From positions 38,246,585 to 38,310,584 of the forward strand of contig CM055102.1 of NCBI GenBank assembly GCA_029204225.1: 64,000 nt of DNA. Direction: 5' to 3'. A program made the translations under genes and the position numbers. The DNA is from Diphasiastrum complanatum. Its lineage: Eukaryota; Streptophyta; Lycopodiopsida; Lycopodiales; Lycopodiaceae. How positions within the stretch are numbered: position 1 is the stretch's first letter; every line of letters starts with the position of its first letter. A model generated the notes under the pieces. It made no database searches. It saw only the letters and a list, made by a program, of their open reading frames with translations, and was not told where the DNA came from. Below are positions 23,510 to 34,055 of this stretch, one piece after another.

Positions 23510-23874
23510 TGTTAAGTCAGTTTTAGTTGAGTTGGACCCAATTTTGGTCCAGTAGTAATTCGTGGGTCCAAGTAAAGTTTTATTATGTTAAGGGACCCTA
23601 TCTTAACTTTTGGGGGTGCCCTATAATTACTAGTGGGTCTTGGAAGGTTCTAGAACTTAGAGTCTGGAAGAGTTTGGAAGAGTCTAGGCCCTTGGAAGGC
23701 CTATTTATATGTACTCTTTGTTCATTTGTAATTCATTCCCTTTCAAGCATTGCTACTACTTTCTCTCTCCTTGAGGGCGCCTAACCCTCTCCCTCTTCTT
23801 TTTCTTCCTCTTTTTCTTCTTCTTGTATATGGAGATTGAATGTTAGAAGGATCTTGGCACTTTGATTTCCTACA
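23510..23874 (+). repeat. 5' LTR of the TR-GAG-like element
   Basis: 365 bp, ending GATTTCCTACA next to the PBS. About 95% alike to 25968-26304 apart from small indels. Confidence 0.8.
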
Positions 23875-23891
23875 TGGTATCAGAGCCATGG
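23875..23891 (+). promoter_or_regulatory. Primer-binding site, initiator-Met tRNA type
   Basis: TGGTATCAGAGCCATGG immediately after the LTR. Confidence 0.85.
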
Positions 23892-24713
23892 ATCTTCTAT
23901 GCTTGATTTAGGGCGCCCTACCAAAAGAGATCGTCTTCACTTAGGGATCACAAAAATTCAGCACCTTTGTTGATTTTTTGGAGTGAAGATCCGTTTTTTG
24001 ACTATTTTCCGTTTTGCAGGAGGGCGCCACACATCAAAGAAGATAACAGGATTTTGGGCGCCCAAAAATCAGGTTGTTGTTTGCTGATTTTTTAGGTTGC
24101 AGGAAGGCGCCATTAATTATCTTCTTCGGGGCTTCTTTTAGGTCGCCCACATCCGTGTAGGTTTATCCTACTTTCGTTGGTCCGCTGCTGCCCTATTTTT
24201 CAGATTTGCTCCTTTGCAAGAGGGCGCCCATCTACAAGCAATTTCTATTCTTCTGATTGGGCTGAAAAATCAGCACCCTTTCTGATTTTACAAAGTGAAG
24301 ATCTGCCTCTTTTTGCTTGTTTCCAGGTGTGGAAGAAGGCGCTAATTTTTTTGTGATGATCCGATCACATTCCGAGGCTGAAAATTGGACAGCATATTAC
24401 CATTTGTAGGGTGTTGCAACAGCCCTATCCGTGTGTGCATTGTTCACACTTTTTGGCAAGAAAGAAGGGTTCCAAAAAAGGCTATGTTGGAGGCTAACTT
24501 GATTCTTTGCTTGCTGGTTTTTGAGTTTGTAATGCAATTTCAGGCTGAAATTTTCAGCACACAAGGCTTGTAGGAGGGTGAGTTCCTACATCCATCTAAT
24601 GTGTGGTTTCGACACATTCCGGTGCTGATTTGTCAGATTTGATACTTGCTGGTTTTTGTGTCTTTTAGGGCACATTTAGGGTTTGAAAAAGTTTATCTTC
24701 TTGGCTGGTTCTT
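23892..24713 (+). repeat. Leader with repeated GGGCGCC words
   Basis: At least seven variants of AGGGCGCC or its reverse are spaced roughly 60-130 bp apart, each within similar contexts ('gcagga' before, 'gtgaagatc' and 'cagcacc' nearby). This suggests a degraded tandem array within the untranslated leader. Confidence 0.5.
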
Positions 24714-25781
24714 ATGGCAAGAGATTTGGGAGCAATTCGTACTTGTTCAGGTGAAGATATGTTGGATGGCACCAACTATTCTTCGTGGAGTTGCAAGCTG
24801 AGATTTTGCATCGACGTGATGATCAAGATTTTATTGGTAACAAGATCTATCTTATATCATTTGAGATTTTGCAAGACCTCTAAAAGTGCTTGGGAAACAC
24901 TTTTAAAGATGTACCGAATAAAGGATTCATCATCATGCTTTCTCCTCTCTAGTTCATCCTCTTTGCTTGAGCGATTTGTTGCAAATGATGGATGCATTAG
25001 TGAAGAACTTTATGAGCAAGCTTCTCAAGATAACGTTTTGGAAAAGGCTGAAATCAAGCATTCTTTGAAGCCATTTTGTACTAATGGAGGAGGGGAAAAA
25101 ATCATGTCAATTAGTACATTGGTTCCAAGTGGCGTGTTGCTAGATTATTTGGGTGTTCAAAGTGGCAAGCTGTTGGTTTTTTTCTTGAAGATGGTGGACA
25201 CCAGATTTAGCCATAGTTTATTGATCATTTTCAGCCTATGTTACATCGTGAGCATCCTATTATGCATCGGGAACGGCCTGCGGAAGGTTTTTGGACAACA
25301 AGGTCCACATTTGGAACACTTTGGACAGCAAAGTGTTGGTGATTTTGTGGCTGTTGGACAGCCTGCTACAGCCTCTTGTTGGTTGTCCGAGTCTTTGCGG
25401 GATAGCAAAGCATCTTTTTACCTCGGAGGAAACACACATGCCTCACCAAAATCAGTACCTTATGCTGATTTTCATGTTTTGATGCTTACTTCTTATTATG
25501 ACGGTGTTGTCTTACCTAGTGTTGGTGAGCAGATCATTGATAGTAAGATTCGGGAGGATGTGATGGTAAAAGAGTATCATACTCTTCTTTATGTTTCTTG
25601 TGGTAAGAACACTTATGGAATCATGTGGGAACCATTGATGGATTACAAATCCATATTTCGGCTTGTGGCTGGTTTTTTGGTTACCTACTTTGGTTGGAGC
25701 ATGCTTGTCTTCACTTTTCGACTTGATGCTACCGCACTTCGTATTCTACATCTCTTCTACATCGGGCATGATTGGGGCTGA
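24714..25781 (+). CDS. Gag-like protein of the TR-GAG-type element
   Basis: An uninterrupted 355-codon frame between leader and 3' LTR. Residues 15-60 ('GEDMLDGTNYSSWSCKLRFC') are the typical start of Ty1/copia gag, with the NYSxW motif, and residues 55-130 continue weakly ('SAWETLLKMYRIKDS'). From about residue 140 on no gag zinc knuckle appears; the sequence is hydrophobic in places ('LLIIFSLCYIVSILLCIG') and unrecognised. It is therefore only partly gag. The frame may be maintained for packaging or RNA function with enzymes supplied in trans, or may be open by chance in a young copy. It ends about 190 bp before the 3' LTR. Confidence 0.5.
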   Translation: MARDLGAIRTCSGEDMLDGTNYSSWSCKLRFCIDVMIKILLVTRSILYHLRFCKTSKSAWETLLKMYRIKDSSSCFLLSSSSSLLERFVANDGCISEELYEQASQDNVLEKAEIKHSLKPFCTNGGGEKIMSISTLVPSGVLLDYLGVQSGKLLVFFLKMVDTRFSHSLLIIFSLCYIVSILLCIGNGLRKVFGQQGPHLEHFGQQSVGDFVAVGQPATASCWLSESLRDSKASFYLGGNTHASPKSVPYADFHVLMLTSYYDGVVLPSVGEQIIDSKIREDVMVKEYHTLLYVSCGKNTYGIMWEPLMDYKSIFRLVAGFLVTYFGWSMLVFTFRLDATALRILHLFYIGHDWG

Positions 25782-25967
25782 GATTTCGGCTACTTCGACT
25801 ACTTCAAGCTGAAATTTTTTTTGGCGGCATTAAGCTTGGACAGCAAGCTACATCTTTTCTTTTTCGGCTACATGGAGTTTTGGGCAGCATGCAACACTTT
25901 GCATTTTTGTTGCAATTTTTCATACTTCATGTCATGTTATGTTTTTTACATTATCATTTAAGGAGGG

Positions 25968-26304
25968 TGTTAGTTTTAGTTGAGTTGGACCCGATTTTGG
26001 TCCAGTATTAATTCGTGGGTCCAAGTAAAGTCTAATTATGTTAAGGGACCCTATCTTGACTTTTGGGGGTGCCTATAATTAGTGGTGGGTCTTGGAAGGT
26101 TCTAGAACTTAGAGTTTGGATGAGTCTAGGCCCTTGGAAGGCCTATTTATATGTACTCTTTGTTCATTTGTGATTCATTCCCTTTCAAGCATTGCTACTA
26201 CTTTCTCTCTCCTTGAGGGCGCCTAACCCTCTCCCTCTTCTTCTTCTTCCTCTTGTATATGGAGATTGAATGTTAGAAGGATCTTGGCACTTTGATTTCT
26301 TACA
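25968..26304 (+). repeat. 3' LTR of the TR-GAG-like element
   Basis: 337 bp, starts TGTTAGTTTTAG after the purine tract and ends TTTCTTACA. Confidence 0.8.
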
Positions 26305-26539
26305 GCCATTACTATTTTTAGTAAGTTGTGTTATAGGGGTCATTACTATTTATAGTAAATTCATTTTTTTATTGCTTATGCATGTAGGTGGGCGCACTAC
26401 TACTAGATTAGGACTTGTTTTATTACTTAGAAATATATCTTTGGGTCTTTACCCAATATAGGTAGCAATTAGCTTTTGTTCTTTTGCTATTTGCTTTAGG
26501 CTTTTAGCTTTTCACGTAGATTAGAAAAAGTATATTGGC
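26305..26539. other. Short AT-rich spacer
   Basis: No gene or motif seen. Confidence 0.4.
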
Positions 26540-26750
26540 TGGCACCCCACCACAAAGATATTCCAATCCAATATTTTCTCGAAACGTGTTTCGAACGCTG
26601 AAATGCATTCGAAACGGGACGTACGAAACGACCCCGTTTCGAAACGGTGTTTCATAGTTCGAAACGACTGTTGAAAAATCGCAAATTTTTTTGGAATACA
26701 ATGCGGTCCCGAGGGGTGTCCCTTCACACCTTTTGGTGCGATAGAGAAGC

Positions 26751-26812
<62 letters not shown>

Positions 26813-27175
26813 GGAGAGAGAGAGAGAGTTGTGATTATGTTGTGTTGTGTTGTGAGTGTGAGTGTGTGTTGTGTGTGTTGTGTTGTGAGTATGTGTTGTG
26901 ATTGTGTTGAGAGAGAGAGAGGAGAGGAGAGGTAGGGTGTGGGTGATTATTGATATGTGTGTGTGTAAAAGAGAGGGAGTGTTTGTGTGCGTGAAGTAGA
27001 GGGTGTGTGTGTATGTGTGTGTGGAAGTAGTGGGAGTGTGTGTGTGAGGGAGAGTGTGACGTGCGCGTGTGTGTGGCATTTGTGTGTGTGAATTTTGAAA
27101 GAGAGGGAGAGTGTGTGTGAGTGAGAGGAGAGGGAGAGAGAGTGTGTGTGTGTGTGTGCTAAACCATGGGATGAG
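26540..27175 (+). mobile_element. 5'-end fragment of a third hAT-like element
   Basis: Same plan as the 5' end of hAT elements 1 and 2. A dense array of CGAAACG/CGTTTCG motifs (26579-26667) is followed by an A/T box (GAAAAATCGCAAATTTTTTT), a GC-rich stretch, the words AGAAGCCC, a long (GA)n tract (26753-26828) and GT-rich DNA. The AGAAGCCCGAGAGAG junction is shared with 27813-27830. No transposase follows before unrelated sequence begins near 27180, so it is a truncated copy. Confidence 0.5.
26753..26828. repeat. (GA)n microsatellite followed by GT-rich DNA
   Basis: Long GA run with minor interruptions, then (GT)n-like sequence to about 27160. Confidence 0.9.
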
Positions 27176-27180
27176 ATCAA

Positions 27181-27615
27181 TCTTGGAGAAGTACTTTATA
27201 AAGAGAATCATGGAATGTAGAGTAGGAAGGAAGCTGATTTTCCATGTGACGCGTCCTCGGTGGTTAGCATTTATTGTATATGACATTTTTTACTGCATGG
27301 AATTAGGCATAGAGGTGGTTGAAGTCTTGAGTTAAGGGTAGTTCATGGAGGGAGTTAATTGTTAAATGGTTAATCTGGTAGAGATTTTTCTGTTCTTCTT
27401 AAGCGCTATAAGGCTTTTTCATGCTTGGAATCTACTTGTCTTAATTTGCAATTGATGACAGGAGACTTAGAGCTGGCATATTTGCAAATGTAGACTAGGT
27501 CACAACATAACTTTGAGTAGCCATGTAACTTGATGGTACCCTCAACGATGCATTGCAAAAAGTGCTCTTGACAAACATCTATATTAACACCTAGAAGCAC
27601 ACGAGACTTGTTTTG
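27181..27615. other. Unique spacer between two hAT 5' ends
   Basis: No coding signal or repeat recognised; ordinary base composition compared with the GA/GT-rich flanks. Confidence 0.4.
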
Positions 27616-27639
27616 TACACAATGCAAACATGAGGGTCC

Positions 27640-27780
27640 GGGCCGGACGCGGTTTTTTCGCGTCTTGGTCTGACGCCCGGACCCGGATGCGTCCGACCCC
27701 CGGACGCGGGGTCGGACGCGTCCAAAAAATATTTTGAAATTTTTTCTGTCGGGCCCTGGACGCATTCTTTAAAAAAAAAA
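27640..27780. repeat. Subterminal GGACGCG motif array (hAT element 2)
   Basis: Several direct and inverted GGACGCG/CGCGTCC and GTCCGG words in about 90 bp, followed by AATATTTTGAAATTTTTTC. The layout is the same as in element 1, but the core motif differs. Confidence 0.6.
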
Positions 27781-27818
27781 ATAAAGGGCGCGAGGGCAGC
27801 GGACTGTTCCGCAGAAGC

Positions 27819-27874
<56 letters not shown>

Positions 27875-28070
27875 TATGGTGTGTGTGTGTATGATAATTT
27901 ATGTGTGTGTGTGTGTGTGTGGGTTAGTTGATTTGTGTATGCACAGATGTGTGTTTGTGTGGTGATTTGTGTGTGAGAGAGAGAGAGGAAGAGATAGAGA
28001 GTGTGAGAGACAGAGAGAGAGGATTTGTGTGTGTGCGCGCGTGTACGAGACATGGTGTGTGTGTGTGAGT

Positions 28071-28091
28071 TTAGGGTTTAGGGTTTAGGGT
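28071..28091 (+). promoter_or_regulatory. Three TTTAGGG telomere-type units
   Basis: GTTTAGGGTTTAGGGTTTAGGG in the leader of the hAT 2 transposase. The same relative place in element 1 has two units. Candidate telo-box promoter element or short interstitial telomere repeat. Confidence 0.45.
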
Positions 28092-28157
28092 GCTTGGGTT
28101 TGGGGTCTAGGAGAAGAGAGAGAGAGAGATATTAGATTTGCGTGCTTCTGTGTGTGT

Positions 28158-28160
<3 letters not shown>

Positions 28161-28233
<73 letters not shown>
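28161..28233. repeat. (GA)n microsatellite abutting the transposase start codon
   Basis: About 36 GA units end directly in ATGG. GA repeats are bound by BBR/BPC factors in plants; a role here is inference. Other GA runs lie at 27819-27870 and 28112-28128. Confidence 0.9.
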
Positions 28234-28238
<5 letters not shown>

Positions 28239-31200
28239 CGCTCGTCCCATTTGGGATGAGGTGGAGTTGATGCCCAAAAAAGTGGCGTTGCCCTTTTTGT
28301 CGAAAGCAATTCACAGGGAACGCCTCTCGGGTTCGAGCACATTTGAGGGGATTGCGAGTCCGACCCACGGGGGGGCGCTACGGGATCGGCGTTTGTATGG
28401 TCATCCCCTCTGCGGAGAGGGCTCGCATTCTCGAGGCATATGCTGAGCCAGGTGCTGAGCCCGGCGAGCCGTCCACAGATGCCGCGGACTCTGTTTCCAT
28501 TGGTGCACCCACCGCCACCGACCCTGCCACTGCTACACCCAGCGCCACCGCCCCCACCCCCACCGTCGCATCCGCACCCGCCACTGCCTCCGCCTCCGCC
28601 ACAGCCACCCGTACCCCCTCCGCTAGTACTCTCCATGGATCCACAGCCTCCACTGTTGCACCTACGCCTGTGCCATCAGTGTCAGATCTGCACGGCCCGT
28701 CCACATCCTCCGCTTCCGTACCTACACCTATGCGACCACCTCCAGGTCCGCATCGTCCATCCACATCCCGAGGCACCAGACAAATGTCCATGCCGGGATC
28801 TTTTAGAGAGGGGCATCACAGAGAGGCCAACAGGACCATAGCACAGATGTTCTATGACCTGAACCTCCCCTTTATCATGGCATCATCCCGCATCTTCGAG
28901 AGGCTAGCTCAAAAGTTGGAGTCTGCGGGCCCGGCTACACACCACCCACAGCCGACGCACTACGTGGCCCTTTGCTCCAGGAGCGGGTTGCATCAGTCAG
29001 AGAGAGACTGGCCGCACTGCAGGAGGTTTGGGATAGATACGGCTATTCCATCATGGCTGATGGATGGACTGATCGTCGTAGACGTCCACTCATCAACGTG
29101 ATTGTTTTTAGTTGTTACGGTTCCATGTTCCTACGCAGCATCGACGCCTCCGAGGCAGGGAGAGTGCATTCGGCCGAGTACATTTACGGCATCATCCGCG
29201 CGGCGATAGAGGAGGTCGGGCTACAACGCGTTGTCCAGGTACAATTTTCTTTCATTAGTTGCTTGGTCATTTACTGCTTACTGTTGATACAAAAGTTTTG
29301 CGTAGTTTTCGATTGATTGCAATGTGTTTCTAAGCTGTGAACTGATCGTTTGAACGTACCGCGAAAGGTTGTGACAGACAATGCGTCCAACTGCCGCGGT
29401 ATGGGGGAGCTTCTTGTGGCATAGTACCCCTCCATTGTGTGGACTCCATGTGCCGCACACTCACTGGACCTCGGGCGCCTGTCTTGGGTCAGTGACATTT
29501 TCACGAGGGCACTTGCGGTTGTGGACTTCGTCACACGCAAGCGCCGCATGACTGCCCTTTTCCACACATTCAGCAGGTAATATGCTACTTATTTTTTGGC
29601 TCGTTCAAGATGCTTCTTTTGTTTTTGCTCGTTTCATGTGTGCCTCTCATTCCGTTTGTCAATGCAGGCTCGACTTGAAGAAGCCCGCTCGCACCCGCTT
29701 CGCCTACCAGTTCATCATGCTTGAGCGGCTACACAAGCTCAAGGGTGATTTGTAGCGCATGGCTACTTCTGCAGGGTTCACCGCCATGGACCTGTCCACA
29801 ACCCCAGAGGGCTTGGCCTTCCACGACATCCTCTTCATGGAGCTTTTTTGGGTGGATATGCAGCAGCTGATGGACATCATGCGCCCCATCTACTCTGTTT
29901 AGAGGCTCGTTGATCGTGAGGGGTGCACAATGGGCCTCATTTACGAGTTCATGGACCGCACATAGGCGAGTCTCTCCAGCGTTCTGAGCTGGACCCTGCC
30001 AAGTATAACTTTTTTCTGTCTCACCATCCTTTCTTCCATTTCGCACTCTGTTTCGTCTTGTTGCCGCAACACGATGGTATGTAATTGTTGCCTCCACATG
30101 GTATGGTCCACAGGTTGGAGCCTATCAGGCGGTTGTGGCGGCGACGATGGGATAAGTTTCACCGGCCCATTCATAGTGTGGCCCACATACCGCATCCGCT
30201 GTTTCAAAGCGAGAGGCAGTATGATGATGCAGAGTTGCGTGCGGACTGGTTCTCATACATCCGCCTCCTCAGCAGCGACACTGGTATCCGCAGCAGGCTC
30301 GAGGAGTAGAGGCTCAGTTACAGGTAAACTCTTGCTCTGTCGTACGCTGTCGTTCCTTCAATTTCCCTGCGCGGGCTCAAGTGTACTCATGCACATCGCT
30401 GCTCAACTGCGAGCACTGTCTGGGGCTGTTCGGCGAGGACCTTGCACGTGTCTGAGAGAACAGGCTCTTGCCTATGTCATGGTGGGAGAGCTACGACGCT
30501 GGACAGCCAGACCTGAGGACGCTCGCGCTCAGAGTCCTTTCACAGGTATGTTGTCTAATCTCATTCATCCAACCAGTTTTCGCATTTTCTCTACAAGGTC
30601 GGTACTCACTCGAGTGGTTGCCAATTAATGCAGGATTGTTCTGCTTGCGTGTGCGAGCAGAACTGGTCAGCGTTCAGCCTTGTTCACACGAACAGGCGGA
30701 ACCGTATGACGACTGAGCGATGCAATGACTTGTGTACTGTAACACCAACACCAGGGTGGTTCGACGCATCACGAACAACATGAGGGCAGGAGGCGCACGC
30801 GCCCTACTGCTGCAGGTATATTTCGTTGCTCTATCGTTTTGCTTTCGTATTAGTTTAAGACATTCAGTTTAATGCCCTCACGATTGCTTTGGCTATTCTC
30901 ACAAATGATTGACTTCTGTAGGTCAATCCCGATGAGTGCCTGGTTGCAGCGGCCGATCATGAGGCAGAGCCAGAGGTTGATCCAGATGATGTTGTTCGGC
31001 GCGCTCTGCGGGGTGATCCCGAGGATGATGTTGATACCGATGAGACCACCCCCCTTCCTGCTGACGTTCCATTGCCCTCCTCTGATGATGAGCCCACATA
31101 TGATTCAGACGAGACGGTCGACCTTGCAAGGGATGGTCCACGTGCCCCACCCAGTACTCCCGCTTCACGCTCCCTTTCAGATGATGGCTGGTCAGAGTTT

Positions 31201-31520
31201 GCGAGGGAGACAGAGGTTGCTGCTCAGAGATAGATAGTGCAGAGACGACTCAGAGCATCGCAGGCAGGCAGTTCCTCCCAGAGACCCCCCCGTGGCAGAG
31301 GGAGACCCCTAGGCAGGAGTGTACCACAGAGGGTTCCTTTCGGCAGACCCAGAGGCAGGCCAGCCAAGAGGGGATGATTTTTCTAGTCGCCTCTTGGTAG
31401 GTGTTGGCCCAGACTTAGAGGAGTCCCAGATGCCTCCAGACTTCCAGCCAAACTTTGTATTTGACACCCCTGAGGATGCATCTGGCACGCAGAGGGATGA
31501 TTTTTTTAGCACAGACTTGT
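28234..31520 (+). pseudogene. hAT transposase (BED, DUF659, dimerisation domain, acidic/AT-hook tail)
   Basis: Starts at ATG 28234. A one-base shift near 28270 is needed to enter the BED finger at 28290-28385 ('CPFCRKQF', 'SRVRAHLRGL'). A Pro/Ala/Thr-rich linker follows, then DUF659 ('YGYSIMADGWTDRRRRPLIN', 29038-29238; 'VVTDNASNCRGMGE' and 'IVWTPCAAHSLDL' from 29369). Introns with GT-AG borders fall at 29239, 29578, 30002, 30309 and later. Further parts are 'LDLKKPARTRFAYQF' (29668), 'FHRPIHSVAHIPHP' (30157), 'MSWWESYDAGQPDLRTLALR' (30475) and the dimerisation piece 'DCSACVCEQNWSAF' (30635). The last exon (30922 on) is acidic with 'RGRPLGR' and 'RGRPAKRG' AT-hook-like motifs. In-frame TAG codons near 29424, 29753, 29901 and 29964 show it is dead. 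Confidence 0.7.
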
Positions 31521-31687
31521 AGATATTGATACACACAGACTATCATGTATACTGGCATCAGATGAGATGTATATATTTTTTTACAGTTTATTTGTGTCAT
31601 GGCTAGTTTATCATGATTGCTTACAAATGGTTAGCTCTGTGAAATTTGAATGGTTAGTTAGAAATGGTTTGCTCCGTGCAAGATGAG

Positions 31688-32371
31688 AGAATAGAATAGA
31701 ATAGAATATATTAATGTCTTTCGGGTGCCCTTGGGCACATAAGACAAAGAAAAAGTACATCAGAAAGGAGCGTTGTCCATGTTGGACTTATTTCTATCTG
31801 CTAAAGCTAAGAACAGAATAAACTGGAAATAAAACCAAAGCTTAACCTCCAGCTATGGTGAGGGTACAAAAGCAGTAGCTTAACCGCCAGCTACGCGGAG
31901 GAGTACAACTCACTAACCGAAAGAGAAAAACTGTGATCTGGTGTGAGGCACACGGTGGCCTCTGATGACGAACTCTGGACGGTCGAGGAAGACGCTGGAG
32001 CTTCTGTCGGCGAGCTGGAATGTCAATCTCACTATCAGAAGTATCCTCCCTAACTCTTTTTTGAAAAAAAAGTGTAATATGTGGCTGGCTGTGGTCAACA
32101 TCCTGATCACCCGGCATAAGTGAAGATCTCAAGGAGAACAACTCTCGCAAAAGTAAACCAACATATCTCGCATCGAGATAGGCAAAGAAGGAACCAAGCG
32201 TGAGTGGAGTGTCCCGATAAAGACAGTGGTATTTGCCTCTGATCTCATAGTAAGCTAGACATAAGAAAATAAAGTGAAACTCATCCTCAACCTCCTGTAA
32301 TGTACAGCACCGACAGATCCGTAATGGTCGTGGCATGTCTGTGTATCTGCCAGTCTCAATAGCGAGCTGAT

Positions 32372-32373
<2 letters not shown>
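31688..32373 (-). mobile_element. LINE copy E, 5'-truncated (C-terminal domain and 3' UTR)
   Basis: On the minus strand it opens at 'QLAIETGRYTDMPRPLRICR' (32367), runs through 'CRCCTLQEVEDEFHFIFLC' and 'EIDIPARRQKLQRLPRPSRV', and ends with the conserved 3' UTR and GACATTAATATATTC plus a tail of ATTCT units (31688-31708). It is nearly identical to the end of copy B (22195-22850), so both are recent. Directly 5' of it is a (CT)n tract. Confidence 0.75.

Positions 32374-32448
<75 letters not shown>
32374..32448. repeat. (GA)n microsatellite, about 75 bp
   Basis: CT on the minus strand, directly at the 5' truncation point of LINE copy E. Confidence 0.95.
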
Positions 32449-32755
32449 AGCACATCTGCATCTCATTAATTCCCGGGGGGGGGGCAGGGGCCATAAATTG
32501 CTTTTATTTCGCTTTGGGGATGTAAGACAGCGTGATATTCACGTAAATAATCCTTAGTTCCTTGGTTGTTGACTGTCAATAGACGAATGGTAAGCTGTAT
32601 CTTGACATGTAAGATACGCATCAACTCTTTCCAAAAAATAGAATTATACTTGGTATCCTAATCAGTGAGAATCGATTGTGGAAGATTGCAGGTGCGCGTC
32701 CAGGGAAATAATAACTACTTCCACTCACATCTGAGAGAGCTATAGAATCAACACA
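32449..32755. other. Spacer with no gene seen
   Basis: Includes a G9 run at 32476-32484. Could be the far 5' flank of LINE copy C. Confidence 0.4.
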
Positions 32756-33100
32756 TTCTAGAGGCAGAAGCTCCTTTGCTGTCAGAGTGTGCTAGAGGAG
32801 GCAGAATTTACGTACATTCCATCGCTGCCAGAGGAAGCAAAACGTTACTCATTTCCATTGCTGACAGAGCGCTGACAGAGGAGGCAAAAAGCTACTTATT
32901 TCCATCGCTGACAGAGGGTTGAAAGAATGGGCATTTTGTTTCTGCCATCCATCGCATTTTGGACTCAATGGTTTGTCAATAATCAGAGGCAGAACACCTG
33001 TTTGTCTGCCATTGCATTTTAGGAGGCTCGCTCCTTCTGTCTCACTTCAAAGAAGGAGGCTTGCTCCTTCTGCTTCATCGCACTCCAAAGAAGGTTGCTT
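32756..33100 (+). repeat. Imperfect tandem units in the LINE 5' UTR
   Basis: Three to four units of roughly 50-60 bp with the frame AGAGGAGGCA...ATTTCCATCGCTGACAG (32756-32935). These are followed by two units GGAGGCT(C/T)GCTCCTTCTG...CAAAGAA (33020-33095). Tandem 5' UTR monomers drive transcription in some L1 families; function here is inferred. Confidence 0.55.
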
Positions 33101-34055
33101 TTCTTGGAAGAGCCATCGCAAACAAGGCTATAAGCCAATTCTACCTAGGGAAGCTCCATGGCTCCCAAGAAAAAAGGGGGTGCCCCTACGCCCCCCCCCC
33201 TCTATTTACCTCTTCTCCTCCATCATCTGAGATGGAGGGAGATGCTATTTCACCTACAACAATCCCACCGCTGGCTGCACTAGAAGGCATCATTGGTGCA
33301 CCCTCTATTTTCACTGACAATCCACTTGCTATCACAGAAATGAATCAGTAGTCCACGGTCGATTACACTCCTTCCAAGCCTATCGAGAGTCTTTATGCCT
33401 ATGATATCGGTTTCATCCGAAACGAAATCCTCGGCCTTAAGAAAAAACTTCACTTTTTTGAAATGGCGAATAGCAAATTGGTTATGGAGCTCGTGGGTGT
33501 CAAAGAACGGGTGGAGCAGCTTGAGCAAGAAAATGTATATCTTAAGCAACGGATTGCAGAACATGTACCTCCTTCGGACAAAACTTTCAACAAAATATCT
33601 TGCTTGGAAAAACAAGTCGAAGAGACAAAGACATGGGCAACACTCTTCAAACCGTATGATATGGGCAGCAAACTCTCATCACTTGCAAAACAAGTAGAAG
33701 AAACGACATCGATCCTCAAACAAGGTAATCACTCCCATATCTCAGCCTCTATGATGGATAACAATTTGGAGACAGTTTTGGATGAACAAGCTAGAAGAGC
33801 TAAAAAGGCTCTTAATATTAGAGTAAGAGGCATTGCCAATGGCGGTAAACCAATAGACGAAGCTACAGATTTACTCGTTTCCAAGTTATCTCATGTTGTC
33901 ATGTCCCAACTACTTACTAATTTCCCTTTCACGACATCAGTTGAGCAACAAGCCACTTTTCTCTCTAAATTCCTCTTATCTGCGGCATCCTCATCTTTCC
34001 CCACCAAGACGATATCATCTCATTGACGCGTTCACAACCACTGGTATGATACCGA

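Larger units (their letters stand above)
23510..26304 (+). mobile_element. Non-autonomous copia-type LTR element with a single gag-like ORF
   Basis: LTRs lie at 23510-23874 and 25968-26304, with TGT...ACA ends. A perfect PBS, TGGTATCAGAGCCATGG, directly follows the first LTR, and a purine tract AAGGAGGG directly precedes the second. The internal region is 2.1 kb: a leader of about 820 bp with repeated GGGCGCC words, then one 355-codon ORF. No protease, integrase or RT is present. The architecture fits the TR-GAG class of plant elements. The 5' LTR has a few extra bases at its start (TGTTAAGTC), and I found no clean target duplication. Confidence 0.75.
27616..31687 (+). mobile_element. hAT-superfamily transposon (element 2), 3' end not resolved
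   Basis: Opens near 27616 with CACAATGCAAAC, then an array of GGACGCG/CGCGTCC motifs (27640-27725), an A/T box, a GC-rich stretch and GA tracts. The transposase pseudogene runs 28234-31520. The right end is not recognisable, because a LINE copy abuts at 31688. Domain order and end plan match element 1. Confidence 0.65.

Noticed and set aside
26504-27286. 260-codon minus-strand ORF rich in Ser, Leu, Thr and His
   Set aside because: It is the translation of GA/GT microsatellites and hAT end repeats, not a protein gene.
28071-28091. TTTAGGG units as a chromosome end
   Set aside because: Only three units inside a transposon leader; not a telomere.
28085-28636. 183-codon Gly-rich minus-strand ORF
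   Set aside because: Antisense shadow of the Pro/Ala-rich transposase linker plus the GA tract.
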